A model generated the notes under the pieces. It saw only the letters and a program-made list of their open reading frames with translations. It did no database searches and had not been told where the DNA came from. A stretch of 64,000 bases of DNA, taken from an uncultured Chlorobiaceae bacterium (GTDB taxonomy: Bacteria; Bacteroidota; Chlorobiia; Chlorobiales; Chlorobiaceae). The stretch lies in assembly GCA_903839405.1 (NCBI GenBank), contig CAIMCD010000027.1, forward strand, positions 1-64,000, in the 5' to 3' direction. Position 1 is the first letter of the stretch, and every line of letters starts with the position of its first letter. Below are positions 1 to 9,430 of the stretch, piece after piece. The position numbers and the translations under genes are program-made.

Positions 1-2308
1 CACCGCGATTTTGTTCCTGCTCGTGAAGCGGCAGATCATCATACTCCACAAGAGAGCTGTGTTTTTTGGGAGTTGCGCTTTCATCAGTTGCCTCACCCCA
101 TTCATATCCTTGAGCTTTCAGAGTTTGACAAAAAAACTGATGATTCAGTCTCGCTAATGTATCAAGAAGCTCTCCTTCAAGTTCCAGATGATGGAGCAGC
201 GCAATAAATGCGTTTGGATCAACATGCAGTCCAAGCTGCTCTTCGGGAGGGAGGTATGAGCGGTTGAAATGGGTGGCATGGACAAGCCGACTCATGGCGA
301 CAATGGACTCCATTGAGCGGGAGCCATGATGGTATTTTTTGATGTGGAGGAATGCGCGCAGGATTCCTTTATCGGCGATTTGCAGTTTATTGTCGTTGAG
401 TAAATGTGGGGTAAGTCGCTCGAAAAGTGAGCGTAGAAGGAGCGCCCGGCGCACAATGAAATAGGGGTCATCTCGTCCATCCGACTCCTGAGGATTAGGG
501 CCGAGCACATTGAGAAACCCTTTCAGGCGGCTGAGAAAGTCCGGGCCCTTGGCCTCGGCCAGTGCTTCTTGTTTCGTGAATGCATTAAAAGAGGAACGTG
601 TGCCGCCTGCGAAAACAAAAATAGCTTTTCCGATAGGATGGGTGAGCTGACCCTGCTGAAACTCTCCATCCTGCATCGGAGCCAGAAAGAAGCGCAGCCA
701 GCCAAGCGGTTTGCCATCAAGCGTTGTATCGAACTCATCCCAGAAGACCAGGGGTATTTTACCGGAGAGGCCGATATCGCGAATCTGATGAAAGGCGTCA
801 ATCAGCTCATGATGCGTGTTGAATTGGGAGAGATTGAAGGTCAGCGTTTTCGCGGCAATTTTATCCGGATTGGCAACCTTGGCGATCTGCTTGACGGCAA
901 ACGATTTGCCGGAACCGGGAGGGCCGAAGACGGCAATTGAAACAGGCCGCTCTTCATCCCGGTTGCAATATTCCGTAATCAGGTTATAGATGCTTCTGAG
1001 TGACTCAATCTCCTGACGATCAACCGTAACAAGATCTCCGAATTTTCCAATCGGGACATTTTTTAAAGCCTTTTTTGTACCATCCAGCACAATATTTTCG
1101 CATACCTCCTCAAGGCTTTCCTGAGAGCTTGTTTGAAGGATTGTCCAGAAAGATGAGTGAGCTGAACTGTTGATACGAGTGGCCGGGAGTTCAGCCTCTG
1201 CCAAGAGAGCCTCTTTGCTTTTCAGTGCTGATATGACACCGTCAGTAGGGAAGTGCAAGCGGGTTACGGATTCAGATTCGCTACGATAGCCGCTCTTTTG
1301 AAGGTAGCGCATTGCTGCAACGCCCGACTGGATTCCCTTTTTAAAGTCAGGGTTAGCAGGATCAAGTATGATGCGGCGAACAATACCTGCCACAAGGGTA
1401 GAGGTTTTGCCGATCATCATTCCTTTTCCCGGAGCCCAGTCTCCCTCCATGCAGAACGGATCAAAAAGCAGGGTAGCTCTTTTTTCAGACCTGTTTCGTC
1501 CCGGTATCAGCAGCGCACCCGTCGGGCCAAATGATACAATGCAGTATGCCGCATTGGTCAGGCCGTTAACTTCCGGATTGTGGGTCAGTTCCCAGTTGAG
1601 TTCCTCAGCCGTTCTTTCCCATGAAATGCGGGCACTGACCTGAATTTTAGATTGCCGCAAATCATCAATGGTTAAGACAACGACAAGCCGGTCGGCAAAG
1701 TTGGATACAAGGTGCTCCCATAACTCTCCTTTTGCAACGGGGGTGGACATTTTGACAACAATCCACGGTGCCGGTTCATTCAGGGCCGGGCGGCCTACTG
1801 CCTGAGGCCAAAGCGCAGGATCGTTTCTGAAGCCAAGGTCGCTGTCGTCAATGACGATAATGTTTGCATTTACATCTCCCTTTGGAGCATGATTTTCTCC
1901 ATTTTGCCCGGCGGCTCCTTCGGATGGCAAGTCAAGGCCCAAAAAGCGCTCAACCCGCCAGTGAGGGTCACTCAACTCGGTTTTTCCCGGTTCCTTGTCG
2001 CGGTATTGAGCCCATACCGCATAGCTATGCACGTATCGGGGATCGTAAAGGGTTAAAGGGGAGTCGGTTGGAGTATCGGGGCTTATGACCGTAACGGGAA
2101 GCGGGAGGCCGCTCGCCGGCTGGGTTGTCATGGTTGTGATAAGGTCAGCAAGCAGAGCCGCGCTGCCGTACTGCCAGTGCATGTTGCTTTTTGCCTTGCC
2201 CGTCCATTCGGTTTGTTCCTGCAAGGCGCTTGAGTTGTGCGCGATGTTCCAGTCGATGGTAACGTCACCGGTAACAACAATCGAGAAGGCACTTTTTATG
2301 TCCTGCAT
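1..2308 (-). CDS. PfkB-like / AAA ATPase / RyR-domain fusion protein (3' end outside window)
   Basis: A single open frame runs from ATG at 2308 to the window edge (about 769 codons) with no stop, which is why the ORF track lists only shadows here. The first ~400 residues read like a PfkB-type sugar-kinase fold: an opening VVTGDVTIDWN, then LTIDDLR, SWERTAEELNWEL and NPDFKKGIQSGVAAM. A P-loop GPPGSGKS lies near residue 461 and a Walker-B-like VFWDEFD near 521, typical of AAA ATPases. The visible end (from ~720) carries HQFFCQTLKAQGYEWG and LVEYDDLPLHEQEQNR, matching the RyR (ryanodine-receptor repeat) pattern. No Shine-Dalgarno sequence is evident at the start. RyR domains in bacteria have been proposed to act in nucleotide-sensing or conflict systems; a sensory or defence role is inference. 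The frame and P-loop are certain, the PfkB and RyR calls moderately so. Confidence 0.85.
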   Translation of the reverse strand, partial: MQDIKSAFSIVVTGDVTIDWNIAHNSSALQEQTEWTGKAKSNMHWQYGSAALLADLITTMTTQPASGLPLPVTVISPDTPTDSPLTLYDPRYVHSYAVWAQYRDKEPGKTELSDPHWRVERFLGLDLPSEGAAGQNGENHAPKGDVNANIIVIDDSDLGFRNDPALWPQAVGRPALNEPAPWIVVKMSTPVAKGELWEHLVSNFADRLVVVLTIDDLRQSKIQVSARISWERTAEELNWELTHNPEVNGLTNAAYCIVSFGPTGALLIPGRNRSEKRATLLFDPFCMEGDWAPGKGMMIGKTSTLVAGIVRRIILDPANPDFKKGIQSGVAAMRYLQKSGYRSESESVTRLHFPTDGVISALKSKEALLAEAELPATRINSSAHSSFWTILQTSSQESLEEVCENIVLDGTKKALKNVPIGKFGDLVTVDRQEIESLRSIYNLITEYCNRDEERPVSIAVFGPPGSGKSFAVKQIAKVANPDKIAAKTLTFNLSQFNTHHELIDAFHQIRDIGLSGKIPLVFWDEFDTTLDGKPLGWLRFFLAPMQDGEFQQGQLTHPIGKAIFVFAGGTRSSFNAFTKQEALAEAKGPDFLSRLKGFLNVLGPNPQESDGRDDPYFIVRRALLLRSLFERLTPHLLNDNKLQIADKGILRAFLHIKKYHHGSRSMESIVAMSRLVHATHFNRSYLPPEEQLGLHVDPNAFIALLHHLELEGELLDTLARLNHQFFCQTLKAQGYEWGEATDESATPKKHSSLVEYDDLPLHEQEQNRG

Positions 2309-2443
2309 TATTATGTGACAATTAGGTTTTATGAACCAATGCTGCTACCAGTGGGGTTGAGCCTTGCAAAGTATTTGATGAAATTCAAAAGCGCTCAGGG
2401 ATGCATAAAGGTATAATACAAAAAAGATTGTATTCCTGCAGTT

Positions 2444-2626
2444 GTGAGCGGTTTCGAAGTGTGCGGCAAGTTAAGGTATATCTGGCCTGACGAACTCGGC
2501 AAAAAACTTACCCGCAACATGAGCCGCAAGGAGTGGCGGGAGTGGGTGTCGCCGGAGATTCCATACATGGTGCAGTGTCCCGGTTTGCCAATTCCGCCGG
2601 ATGAGCTGGTATCAAGTTCAAGGTAG
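2444..2626 (+). pseudogene. C-terminal fragment of a WD40/STAND-type protein
   Basis: The 60-codon frame from GTG contains NMSRKEWREWVSPEIPY followed by a CPGLPIP-type ending. This resembles the short conserved tail that closes many bacterial WD40 or nSTAND proteins, where a tryptophan-rich LSxxEWxxYV is followed by a Pro/Cys motif. Nothing upstream in frame provides the ATPase or propeller, so it reads as a leftover 3' end of a lost gene rather than a working small protein. It sits between the AAA-RyR gene and the Sel1 gene, both on the other strand. It could also be an unrelated short ORF. Confidence 0.4.
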
Positions 2627-2642
2627 AGCGGGAACTTCCGGC

Positions 2643-3026
2643 TCAATGGCATCCTTCATTATCGGTCAAGAGGCCTAAGGATCTGCAGGCGCACTTCCAG
2701 CCGTTTTTGCAGGCTTTTTCGTACCAGGCTATGGCCAAAGGCATATTTTTTGCCACTCCCTTGCCCGCTTCGTACATCTCGCCGAGATTGAACTGGGCTT
2801 CGGCGTAGCCTTGATCGGCAGCAAGACGATACCACTTGACCGCTTCACCGTCATCCTGAGTGACGCCAAGGCCTAATTCGAAGTAGGCGCCAAGCTTGTT
2901 CTGGGCTTCGGCGTTTCCCTGTTCGGCCCCAAGCTTGATGGTTTGCAGTCTGGTCAATGTGTCGGCTTCTGCTCTTCCGCCAAGCAGGGTGAGGCAGAGA
3001 AGGCAAAAAAGAAGTTTATGGATCAT
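2643..3026 (-). CDS. Secreted Sel1-repeat protein
   Basis: The track ORF is 200 aa, but the likely start is the internal ATG at 3026: it has an AGGA box 6-7 bases upstream and opens with a clean signal peptide (MIHKLLFCLLCLTLLGG...AEA). That gives a 127-aa precursor. The mature part carries two Sel1-like repeats (about 36 residues each): AEAQNKLGAYFELGLGV and YAEAQFNLGEMYEAGKGV with A..WY cores. It ends with a Cys-containing tail (ACKNGWKCACRSLG). Sel1 repeats are TPR-like solenoids used for protein-protein contacts. The protein probably acts in the periplasm or at the envelope; the partner is unknown. Confidence 0.75.
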   Translation of the reverse strand: MIHKLLFCLLCLTLLGGRAEADTLTRLQTIKLGAEQGNAEAQNKLGAYFELGLGVTQDDGEAVKWYRLAADQGYAEAQFNLGEMYEAGKGVAKNMPLAIAWYEKACKNGWKCACRSLGLLTDNEGCH

Positions 3027-3650
3027 GCTTGTCCTGCAGGTTAGGGGGTTTTCTGATTCAGGGATAGAAGAGAATTTGTAAAAGGTAAACATTTTTCTGC
3101 TTTTCACGAGAGTCAGGCAACGAATCACAATGGTGGCGATTAAGGAAAAACTCCTGAAAAGGAGCATCCGAAAACCGTTATTGTTCGGAAAAATCTCCGG
3201 AAACTTCCAGGGCAGAGTGGATGGATGAACGCCTTCTACACTCAATCGGCAACCGGTTTCAGCCTACTTTTGGACTCATTGAGGGATAACAGGGGCGAAA
3301 CAGAGGAAAATTGCCGGCGCAGAGGGTGTTTTATGGCTTCTTTTCATTATGTTAATACTTGGAAAGTTTTAGTCATGACCGTATCTGTCAGCAGAACTCC
3401 CCTGAAATAACTCATTAACGAATCTCAGGTTAATCATTCTCTTCAGGGCACAGGGTTTTTATCCCTGGCATCTGCAGTATAACAGGGTTGCAGGCATGAA
3501 GCTTGTTTACCTTTTACTGATATTTTGCTGAACTGTTTTTATGTTGTTAACTTGTTACTTCATAAAAAGGTTGTTACTGAATGGATGGGTCTGGTGGCAC
3601 GCAAGGCACATTCCCGGAAATAGATGTACTAACATAAACAATCGAATGTA
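3027..3650. other. Intergenic region, no supported gene
   Basis: About 620 bases separate the Sel1 gene and the rnr start. The only track ORF here (3225-3410) has no recognisable domain and low coding character. The AT-rich final 150 bases, with TTGTTA-like hexamers, presumably hold the rnr promoter, but no convincing -35/-10 pair stands out. Confidence 0.4.
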
Positions 3651-6029
3651 GTGGGAAGACAACGTTATAACCGAAAATCAAAACCCTCCGGTGGCAGTAA
3701 AAACACGCATCCCTCACGGGTGAGCGGGGAGCGGGTGAGGGCAAATGATCATATCCTGATCAACGAATTTCTTTTCAGGCGGGGTGAAAGCTCTCTCGGG
3801 GCTGAAATCGTCACCTTTTTTTCCGATCATGAGGGCGAGCGGTTCAAATCGGTAGAACTGGCTAAAGTGCTGGGGTATACCGAATCAAAGCAGCTTCCCG
3901 GTTTCTGGTATGTTCTGCACAAGTTGCAGGAAGACGGGGTTGTTGACAAGGATTCCAACCGTTGTTACGGGATGCCGGTCATTGAGGCCACGACCTACGA
4001 GGATCACCTTGAGCATGTCAAGCCCTTTCCGATTCCTGGCAAAGAGCACTACGCAGCCGCCAAAAGCTATACCGGTATTATTACCACCCATCCCAACGGT
4101 TACGGCTTTGTTGATGTAGAGGGTTTTGATGACGATATTTTCATCAAGGCCGGTGACCTTGCTCTTGCTTTGCACGGTGATGAGGTCGAAGTGCTGGTTT
4201 CAAAGGTGCCCGATACCTACTCTTCAAAATCTACTCCCCATCAGCGCTGCGAAGGCGCGGTGCAGAAGGTGATTAACCGTCGCATTTCAACCATTGTGGG
4301 TACGCTGACCAAGGCTAACCGCAAATTTGTGGTGAAGGCCGACGACCGCAAAATTCTGCCTGAAATTGTTGTGCCGATTCGTAACTCTCTCAAGGCCAAA
4401 GATGGCCAGAAGGTGCTTGTCGGGGAGCTTGATTTCACCAAGGAAGGGGTGATTCAGGCCAAGGTGCTTGAAGTCCTCGGCCAGGCCGGCGATTCGGCGG
4501 TTGAAGTGAGCGCGATTGCCCGCAGCCGTGGGATTGACGAGACCTTTGAAAAGCCACTGCTTGACTATACCTCATCCATTCGCGAGGGGATAACGGATGC
4601 AGACCTTGAGGGTCGGCTCGATATCCGTGACAAAACGGTCTTTACCATCGATCCGATTGATGCCAAGGATTTTGATGATGCCCTTTCGGTTGAGCTGCTG
4701 GATGACGGCCTTTACTCAATCGGCGTGCACATTGCCGATGTATCGCACTACGTACCTGAAAACTCTCCGCTGGATCGTGAGGCCATGAAGCGGGCCACCT
4801 CGGTCTATCTGGTTGACCGGGTGATTCCGATGCTACCCTCACGCCTTTCCGAAGAGGTGTGCAGCCTCAACCCCGGGGTTGACCGGATGGCCTTCTCCAT
4901 CTTTTTCACCCTGACGGCTGATGGTGAAGTGCGCAAGCATGAGTTTCACAAAACCATCATCCACTCCAAGCGCCGTTTTGCCTATGAGGATGTTGAGGAG
5001 ATTCTGAAGCGCGGTAAAGGTGAGTACGCCTTTGAGCTTCAGTTGCTCGATCGGCTCAGTGTGGTGTTGCGTGAAAAGCGCTTCAAGCATGGCGGGCTCG
5101 ATTTTGAAACCGAAGAGGTGCGCTTCAAGCTCGGCAGCAAGGGCGAACCGCTGGAAGTGATGAAAAAAGAGCGGCTTGGCAGCCATCGCCTGATTGAGGA
5201 GTTCATGCTGCTGGCCAACCGCAAGGTGGCTGAATATCTGACCAAAACCTTCAAGGAGAACAAGAAGGAGCCCCAGCCGGTGATCTACAGGGTGCACGGC
5301 TCTCCACAGCAGGAGAAGGTGCTTATCCTTGCTAATTTTGTTAAAAGGCTTGGCTTTGATTTGAAGCTGAATCGCGCCAAGGAGGGCCCGATTGTTTCTG
5401 CCAAGGCACTTCGCGAGCTTTTGCAGCAGGTGAAGGGTTCCAATATTGAGTTTCTGGTCAACGAGCTGGTGCTGCGTACCATGTCGAAGGCGGTCTATAC
5501 CGGCGAGAATGTCGGCCACTTCGGGCTTGGCTTTGAGCACTATACCCACTTCACTTCACCCATCCGGCGCTATCCTGACCTGATTGTGCACCGCCTGCTC
5601 TTTGAGTACGAGGCGATGCGCAAGAAACGTCGTAAAATTCCTTCCAAGCGGCTTGCCGAGATTGCTGACCGAATCCAGAAGGCCTGCCAGATCTCCAACG
5701 AGCGAGAGAAGAGCGCGGTCGAGGCCGAGCGCGAATCGATCAAACTCAAGCAGGTTGAGTATATGGCAAGCCATGTCGGCAAGGTCTATGCGGGCGTTAT
5801 CTCCGGTGCAACCGATTATGGCATCTATGTCAGAATGGTGGATTTTGCCATTGAGGGCATGGTGCATATGCGCAACCTCACCGACGACTACTACGAGTAC
5901 GACGAGAAGAGCTACTCTCTGGTTGGAAAACGCCGCAAAAAACGGCTGCAGATTGGTCAGCGGGTCAAGGTTATGGTGCACAGTGTCGATATGCAGCGCC
6001 GTACGATTGATCTCGCCCTTGAGGCCTGA
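3651..6029 (+). CDS. rnr: Ribonuclease R
   Basis: This is a 3'-5' processive exoribonuclease of the RNB family that degrades structured RNA. The 792-residue length matches RNase R rather than RNase II. Domains in order: an N-terminal winged-helix region (~30-100), cold-shock OB domains (~110-280), the RNB catalytic core with the metal-binding motif [13 protein letters not shown] at ~333-345 and the family signature [18 protein letters not shown] near 633, and a C-terminal S1 domain from ~705. The metal-binding aspartates are present. The start is GTG at 3651; the ATG two codons upstream is followed directly by a stop. The gene ends just before a strong hairpin at 6055. Confidence 0.96.
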   Translation: MGRQRYNRKSKPSGGSKNTHPSRVSGERVRANDHILINEFLFRRGESSLGAEIVTFFSDHEGERFKSVELAKVLGYTESKQLPGFWYVLHKLQEDGVVDKDSNRCYGMPVIEATTYEDHLEHVKPFPIPGKEHYAAAKSYTGIITTHPNGYGFVDVEGFDDDIFIKAGDLALALHGDEVEVLVSKVPDTYSSKSTPHQRCEGAVQKVINRRISTIVGTLTKANRKFVVKADDRKILPEIVVPIRNSLKAKDGQKVLVGELDFTKEGVIQAKVLEVLGQAGDSAVEVSAIARSRGIDETFEKPLLDYTSSIREGITDADLEGRLDIRDKTVFTIDPIDAKDFDDALSVELLDDGLYSIGVHIADVSHYVPENSPLDREAMKRATSVYLVDRVIPMLPSRLSEEVCSLNPGVDRMAFSIFFTLTADGEVRKHEFHKTIIHSKRRFAYEDVEEILKRGKGEYAFELQLLDRLSVVLREKRFKHGGLDFETEEVRFKLGSKGEPLEVMKKERLGSHRLIEEFMLLANRKVAEYLTKTFKENKKEPQPVIYRVHGSPQQEKVLILANFVKRLGFDLKLNRAKEGPIVSAKALRELLQQVKGSNIEFLVNELVLRTMSKAVYTGENVGHFGLGFEHYTHFTSPIRRYPDLIVHRLLFEYEAMRKKRRKIPSKRLAEIADRIQKACQISNEREKSAVEAERESIKLKQVEYMASHVGKVYAGVISGATDYGIYVRMVDFAIEGMVHMRNLTDDYYEYDEKSYSLVGKRRKKRLQIGQRVKVMVHSVDMQRRTIDLALEA

Positions 6030-6054
6030 TGCATTTTGAGGTATGAATTTTGCT

Positions 6055-6097
6055 CGGATCGGGTTGCCTGAAAAGTTTAATCAGGCAACCCGATCCG
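6055..6097. terminator. Bidirectional terminator-like hairpin between rnr and phrB
   Basis: CGGATCGGGTTGCCTGA is followed after a short A/T-rich loop by its exact reverse complement, giving a 17-bp perfect stem. The right arm overlaps the stop codon of the convergent photolyase gene. It lies where a shared terminator for the two convergent genes is expected, although no long T tract follows. Confidence 0.75.
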
Positions 6098-7436
6098 GCT
6101 TTTCGTGGCGCTCAACGTATCGGCGGACATCAAACTTCCTCTTACACCCCGAGGCATTCATATAGCGGATTTTTCCATAGACCGCTCGCTCAAACCACGC
6201 CCGGTCATGCAATCCGCCGAGTGCCCACGCTACACCTGTATAACCATTCGGATCCCGGCCGTCAAGGGCGTAGCGGTCATTGAGGGTGAGGGCGATCTCA
6301 AACGCCTCCTCCGGCGAGCGGCTCCATTCAAGAATCTTTTTTGCCCAGTACATGCGCATGTAGCCGTGGATCACTCCGGTTGTTACCAGTTCACGCTGCG
6401 CGGCGTTCCAGAGCTCTTCGTGGGTTACGGCTTTTTCAAACTCCTCCATTGCATAGAGGTACTCTCTCGGATCGTTGGCGTGTTGCTCTAAAGTTTTCCT
6501 TGCCCAAGCCGGCAGAGCTACAAAAGAGTCGTACTGCTCGTTGTAGCAGCAGTAGTTTTCCGAGAGCTCCCGGCGTACTATCAGCTCCTCAAGAAAGGCT
6601 TTCTTGCTGGCTTCCGGAGCGTTGCATTCGGTAACCCTCAGGGCTATGAATTGTGCACTGATCTGGCCGAAATGGAGGTAGGGGGAGAGGTTTGAGGTCG
6701 CATGGGCATTCGGATCGTTGCGCTCTGCTGCATAGGAGGAGAGCCGGGAGTTGATGAAGCATTCAAGGCACTCTCTGGCGGCTTCTTCTCCTGCTTTCAC
6801 CTCCTCTACGGCGGCTACACTCGGGTCGGCTTGCAGTTGTCGGCGCACCTCCTCCCACTCAACCGAAAGGTGGAAGGGGAGTGTGGCCTCTGCTATCAAC
6901 TCCGGGAATCCGTGAAGAAACTCTGTGAGCAGGGCGGTGATTTTCGGACGGAAGGTTCTGGCCGAGAACTCCTGTTTGGTGGAGGCGATCCAGCAGGGCA
7001 CAATGTTGTGGGCATCAACCTCGTAGAGGGGAACAGGGAGCTGAGCGGCCACGGCTTTTTTCCACGCTCTTGCAATCCTCAGCGGTGAAAAGTCGGTTAC
7101 CACCACTCCGGCGCTCAACTCCGCTGCAAGTCGGGGAAGCTCTTCTTCTGGTTCACCCTGCAGGAGCAAAAAAGGGATGTTGAGCTTCTGAAGAGCGGTT
7201 TCGACCTCCCGGAGCCCTGCAAGCATAAAATCGTAATGGCGGAGTGGAGCTTGAAGAAAAGAGGGGGCAAGGGTAAATGCTACAACAAGCGGCTGCTTCA
7301 GGAGTTCGGCTTTTTTTCGGGCAAAGAGCAGTGCCCAGTTATGCCGCACTCTCTGGTCGCGTGACATCCAGTAGATAACCGTTCCTGCGCAATCAGGGTG
7401 GTCGTTGAGCAGTCGTATGCGCCGGGGATCAATCAT
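6081..7436 (-). CDS. phrB: Class II deoxyribodipyrimidine photolyase
   Basis: This is a light-driven flavoenzyme that splits cyclobutane pyrimidine dimers in DNA. The sequence follows the class II pattern: an N-terminal alpha/beta domain with VIYWMSRDQRVRHNWAL and the C-terminal FAD/DNA-binding part with HLHFGQIS-like YLHFGQIS, TGVIHGYMRMYWAKKILEW, LNDRYALDGRDPNGYTG and WALGGLHDRAW. The track ORF starts at 7517, but the ATG at 7436 (MIDPRRIRLL) has AGAGGTG six bases upstream, giving 451 aa, which fits the family. It is convergent with rnr. DNA repair by photolyase makes sense in a light-dependent organism. Confidence 0.93.
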   Translation of the reverse strand: MIDPRRIRLLNDHPDCAGTVIYWMSRDQRVRHNWALLFARKKAELLKQPLVVAFTLAPSFLQAPLRHYDFMLAGLREVETALQKLNIPFLLLQGEPEEELPRLAAELSAGVVVTDFSPLRIARAWKKAVAAQLPVPLYEVDAHNIVPCWIASTKQEFSARTFRPKITALLTEFLHGFPELIAEATLPFHLSVEWEEVRRQLQADPSVAAVEEVKAGEEAARECLECFINSRLSSYAAERNDPNAHATSNLSPYLHFGQISAQFIALRVTECNAPEASKKAFLEELIVRRELSENYCCYNEQYDSFVALPAWARKTLEQHANDPREYLYAMEEFEKAVTHEELWNAAQRELVTTGVIHGYMRMYWAKKILEWSRSPEEAFEIALTLNDRYALDGRDPNGYTGVAWALGGLHDRAWFERAVYGKIRYMNASGCKRKFDVRRYVERHEKPDRVA

Positions 7437-7591
7437 AAGGGCACCTCTTTTTATTTGTTCCGAAACCCAATCAGTGCGTTGGGCGGTGCTCGAAATCCTC
7501 ATGTACGAAGTGTACACTCCGGTTTCTCTGCTCCGTCCACCTTGTTCTCGGGCTTCTCACTGGCAATAAAGAGAGGGCCCATACGTTTATT

Positions 7592-8308
7592 TCAGGCCAT
7601 GCCCGAAATTCTGAGAAAGTTATGCAGGAGCGTGACACCGGTAGCACGATACTCCTCCTGGATTGCCTCAAACTCTTTTGTGAGCTTGTGATGATCCATT
7701 TCCTTCAGGTCGCTGTCAATCGTGCACCACTCTGAAAACATCGCCTGGGTCAATTCAAAATGGCACTGCAGGCCGTAACCGTTTTTTCCAACCTTTACCG
7801 CCTGTATTGGGCAGTTGTTACTGGTTGCAAGCAGCTCCATGCATGAAGCGGCCAGCTCTACGGTTTCGCCATGAAGCTGGAAGACCCTGAAGCTGCTCCC
7901 AAGCTTGGCAAACATCGGATCTTTTCTGCCAGCCGGAGTCAGCTCGATCCGGTAAGGCTTCCCTTCAGGATCAATAAAACCGGTCTCTTTTACCCGGCAG
8001 GGCAGAACCCTTCCTCCCCCGGCTTTGACCAGAGCCTGCATACCGAGGCAGATACCGAGAAAGGGAATTTCATTATCGAGAGCCTCGGCAATACGGCGAA
8101 GCTGAAGCTGCATGGAAGGAGTGGTATCGTTGGCACTTTGAGGGCCGCCCAGCACAACGAGAGCCTTATAGTTGCGGGGATCGGGGAACTCTTCTTCCTT
8201 TGAGAGATCAACCGTGTGTGAAGCGATTCCAAGCTCCGAGAGCAGAGGCTCAAGCAGTCCGGGCCCTTCATGGGTGACGTTTTTAACGATCAGCAGCTTA
8301 TGGTGCAT
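7592..8308 (-). CDS. Class I glutamine amidotransferase-like protein
   Basis: This 238-residue stand-alone GATase1-fold protein is of the GMP-synthase glutaminase type. The nucleophile elbow is visible as GICLGMQ (~residue 86), the fold marker VLGGPQS precedes it, and the catalytic His/Glu pair appears in the QCHFELT stretch. HGETVELA resembles the HxD/E strand of GuaA-like amidotransferases. There is no attached synthase domain and no obvious partner gene, so the substrate is unknown; such proteins transfer ammonia or act as gamma-glutamyl hydrolases. It lies upstream of the photolyase on the same strand with a gap of about 155 bases. Confidence 0.88.
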   Translation of the reverse strand: MHHKLLIVKNVTHEGPGLLEPLLSELGIASHTVDLSKEEEFPDPRNYKALVVLGGPQSANDTTPSMQLQLRRIAEALDNEIPFLGICLGMQALVKAGGGRVLPCRVKETGFIDPEGKPYRIELTPAGRKDPMFAKLGSSFRVFQLHGETVELAASCMELLATSNNCPIQAVKVGKNGYGLQCHFELTQAMFSEWCTIDSDLKEMDHHKLTKEFEAIQEEYRATGVTLLHNFLRISGMA

Positions 8309-8536
8309 GGTCCTAGAGTGAAGGGTTGTGCGCTTGCATGTTTAAATGCGCTTGTTCTGTAGAAGATTGCATAAAAAAAATGAATCTGAAATATCCAGCT
8401 CATTCAGATGGGGATAGATGATGCACAAGGCTGGAGTTTCTTGTTTTTTTTGCTGTTATTGTGTTTTTAAAGTATTTTTAGGAAGATCTTTTCTCATTAC
8501 TCTCCTTGAACCATCCACTTTACACGGAGGTCAGCT

Positions 8537-9361
8537 ATGTCAAAATTTTTTGCTCTGCTTTTGTCAGCCATTTTGATGCTCAGTTCGGTTTCATCCTGGG
8601 CTGAATCACCATCCACCTCTTTGCATCTGGAGCCGCAGGCTGCACTTGGAGCCTACAAGGGGCTGGTTGAAGATCACTTGAGCGGGGTGCTGCGTACGGA
8701 AAGGGTTCTGGCATTGACATCGGAAGCCCGATCGGCGCGATGGGAAGCTGTCCGCCCGCTGCTTGAGCGCTTTCGCAATGACCTTACAACCGATGCAACG
8801 GTGTGGTTTATGTTGCCGGACGGGAGTTATTACCTGACGGATACCGGGCAGTTAAGCCCTCAGAATCTGAAGGATCGGGCCTATTTCCCGAGACTTATGG
8901 CGGGCAAGGACGTTCTGGGTGATCTGGTGATCAGTAAATCTACCGGTTATCGCTCGGTCGTTGTGGCAACTCCGGTGATGGTGAATGGAGCGGTTGTTGC
9001 GGCAATTGGCGTTTCGGTGAGGCTACGCTTGTTGTCGGAGCTTGTTGAAGCCAGCATGAAACTGCCCCGTAACGCCTATTTCTATGCCATTGATCATGAT
9101 ACCAAAATCGCCCTGCACCGGAACGTTGAGCGGATGTTCAAGACGGTCAGTGAGGTGGGTGACGAGAGCCTTGGTGAAGCCTTCCGGGCCATTATGAAGA
9201 ACGATCAGGGGGCGATGAACTACACGCTGAATGGCAAGAAAATGCACTCAATTTTCCAGAAATCCTCAATTCTTGGATGGTATTTCTTTATCGCCCAGGA
9301 GAGCCAGGGGGTCATTGATGAGCCGAAAGTCATCAAGCCATCCAAAAGGAAAAAGAGGTGA
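8537..9361 (+). CDS. Periplasmic Cache (PDC sensor) domain protein
   Basis: A signal peptide (MSKFFALLLSAILMLSSV, cleavage near SWA/E) is followed by a double-Cache-like sensor fold: the long N-terminal helix, then TVWFMLPDGSYYLTD, FPRLMAGKDVLGDLVISKST and GYRSVVVATPVM, and a second half with FYAIDHDTKIALH and WYFFIAQE. No transmembrane anchor or signalling domain follows, so it appears to be a soluble periplasmic ligand-binding protein of 274 aa with a very basic tail (KPSKRKKR). A GGAGG box precedes the ATG. It may form a unit with the downstream decarboxylase gene (69-base gap, same strand). The ligand is unknown. Confidence 0.78.
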   Translation: MSKFFALLLSAILMLSSVSSWAESPSTSLHLEPQAALGAYKGLVEDHLSGVLRTERVLALTSEARSARWEAVRPLLERFRNDLTTDATVWFMLPDGSYYLTDTGQLSPQNLKDRAYFPRLMAGKDVLGDLVISKSTGYRSVVVATPVMVNGAVVAAIGVSVRLRLLSELVEASMKLPRNAYFYAIDHDTKIALHRNVERMFKTVSEVGDESLGEAFRAIMKNDQGAMNYTLNGKKMHSIFQKSSILGWYFFIAQESQGVIDEPKVIKPSKRKKR

Positions 9362-9430
9362 ATGGGCTTGACTGTATCCAACGGTTTTTTCAGGTAAACA
9401 TGAGGAGAATCAAATCAGCCGAGAAGCATT

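Noticed and set aside
292-940. ORFs at 292-510 (-), 523-801 (-) and 569-940 (+)
   Set aside because: All are shadows inside the edge-crossing minus-strand AAA-RyR gene, which is open throughout and carries recognisable domains.
4839-5549. 236-aa minus-strand ORF inside rnr
   Set aside because: It lies antisense to the conserved RNB catalytic core and has no recognisable features; codon structure belongs to rnr.
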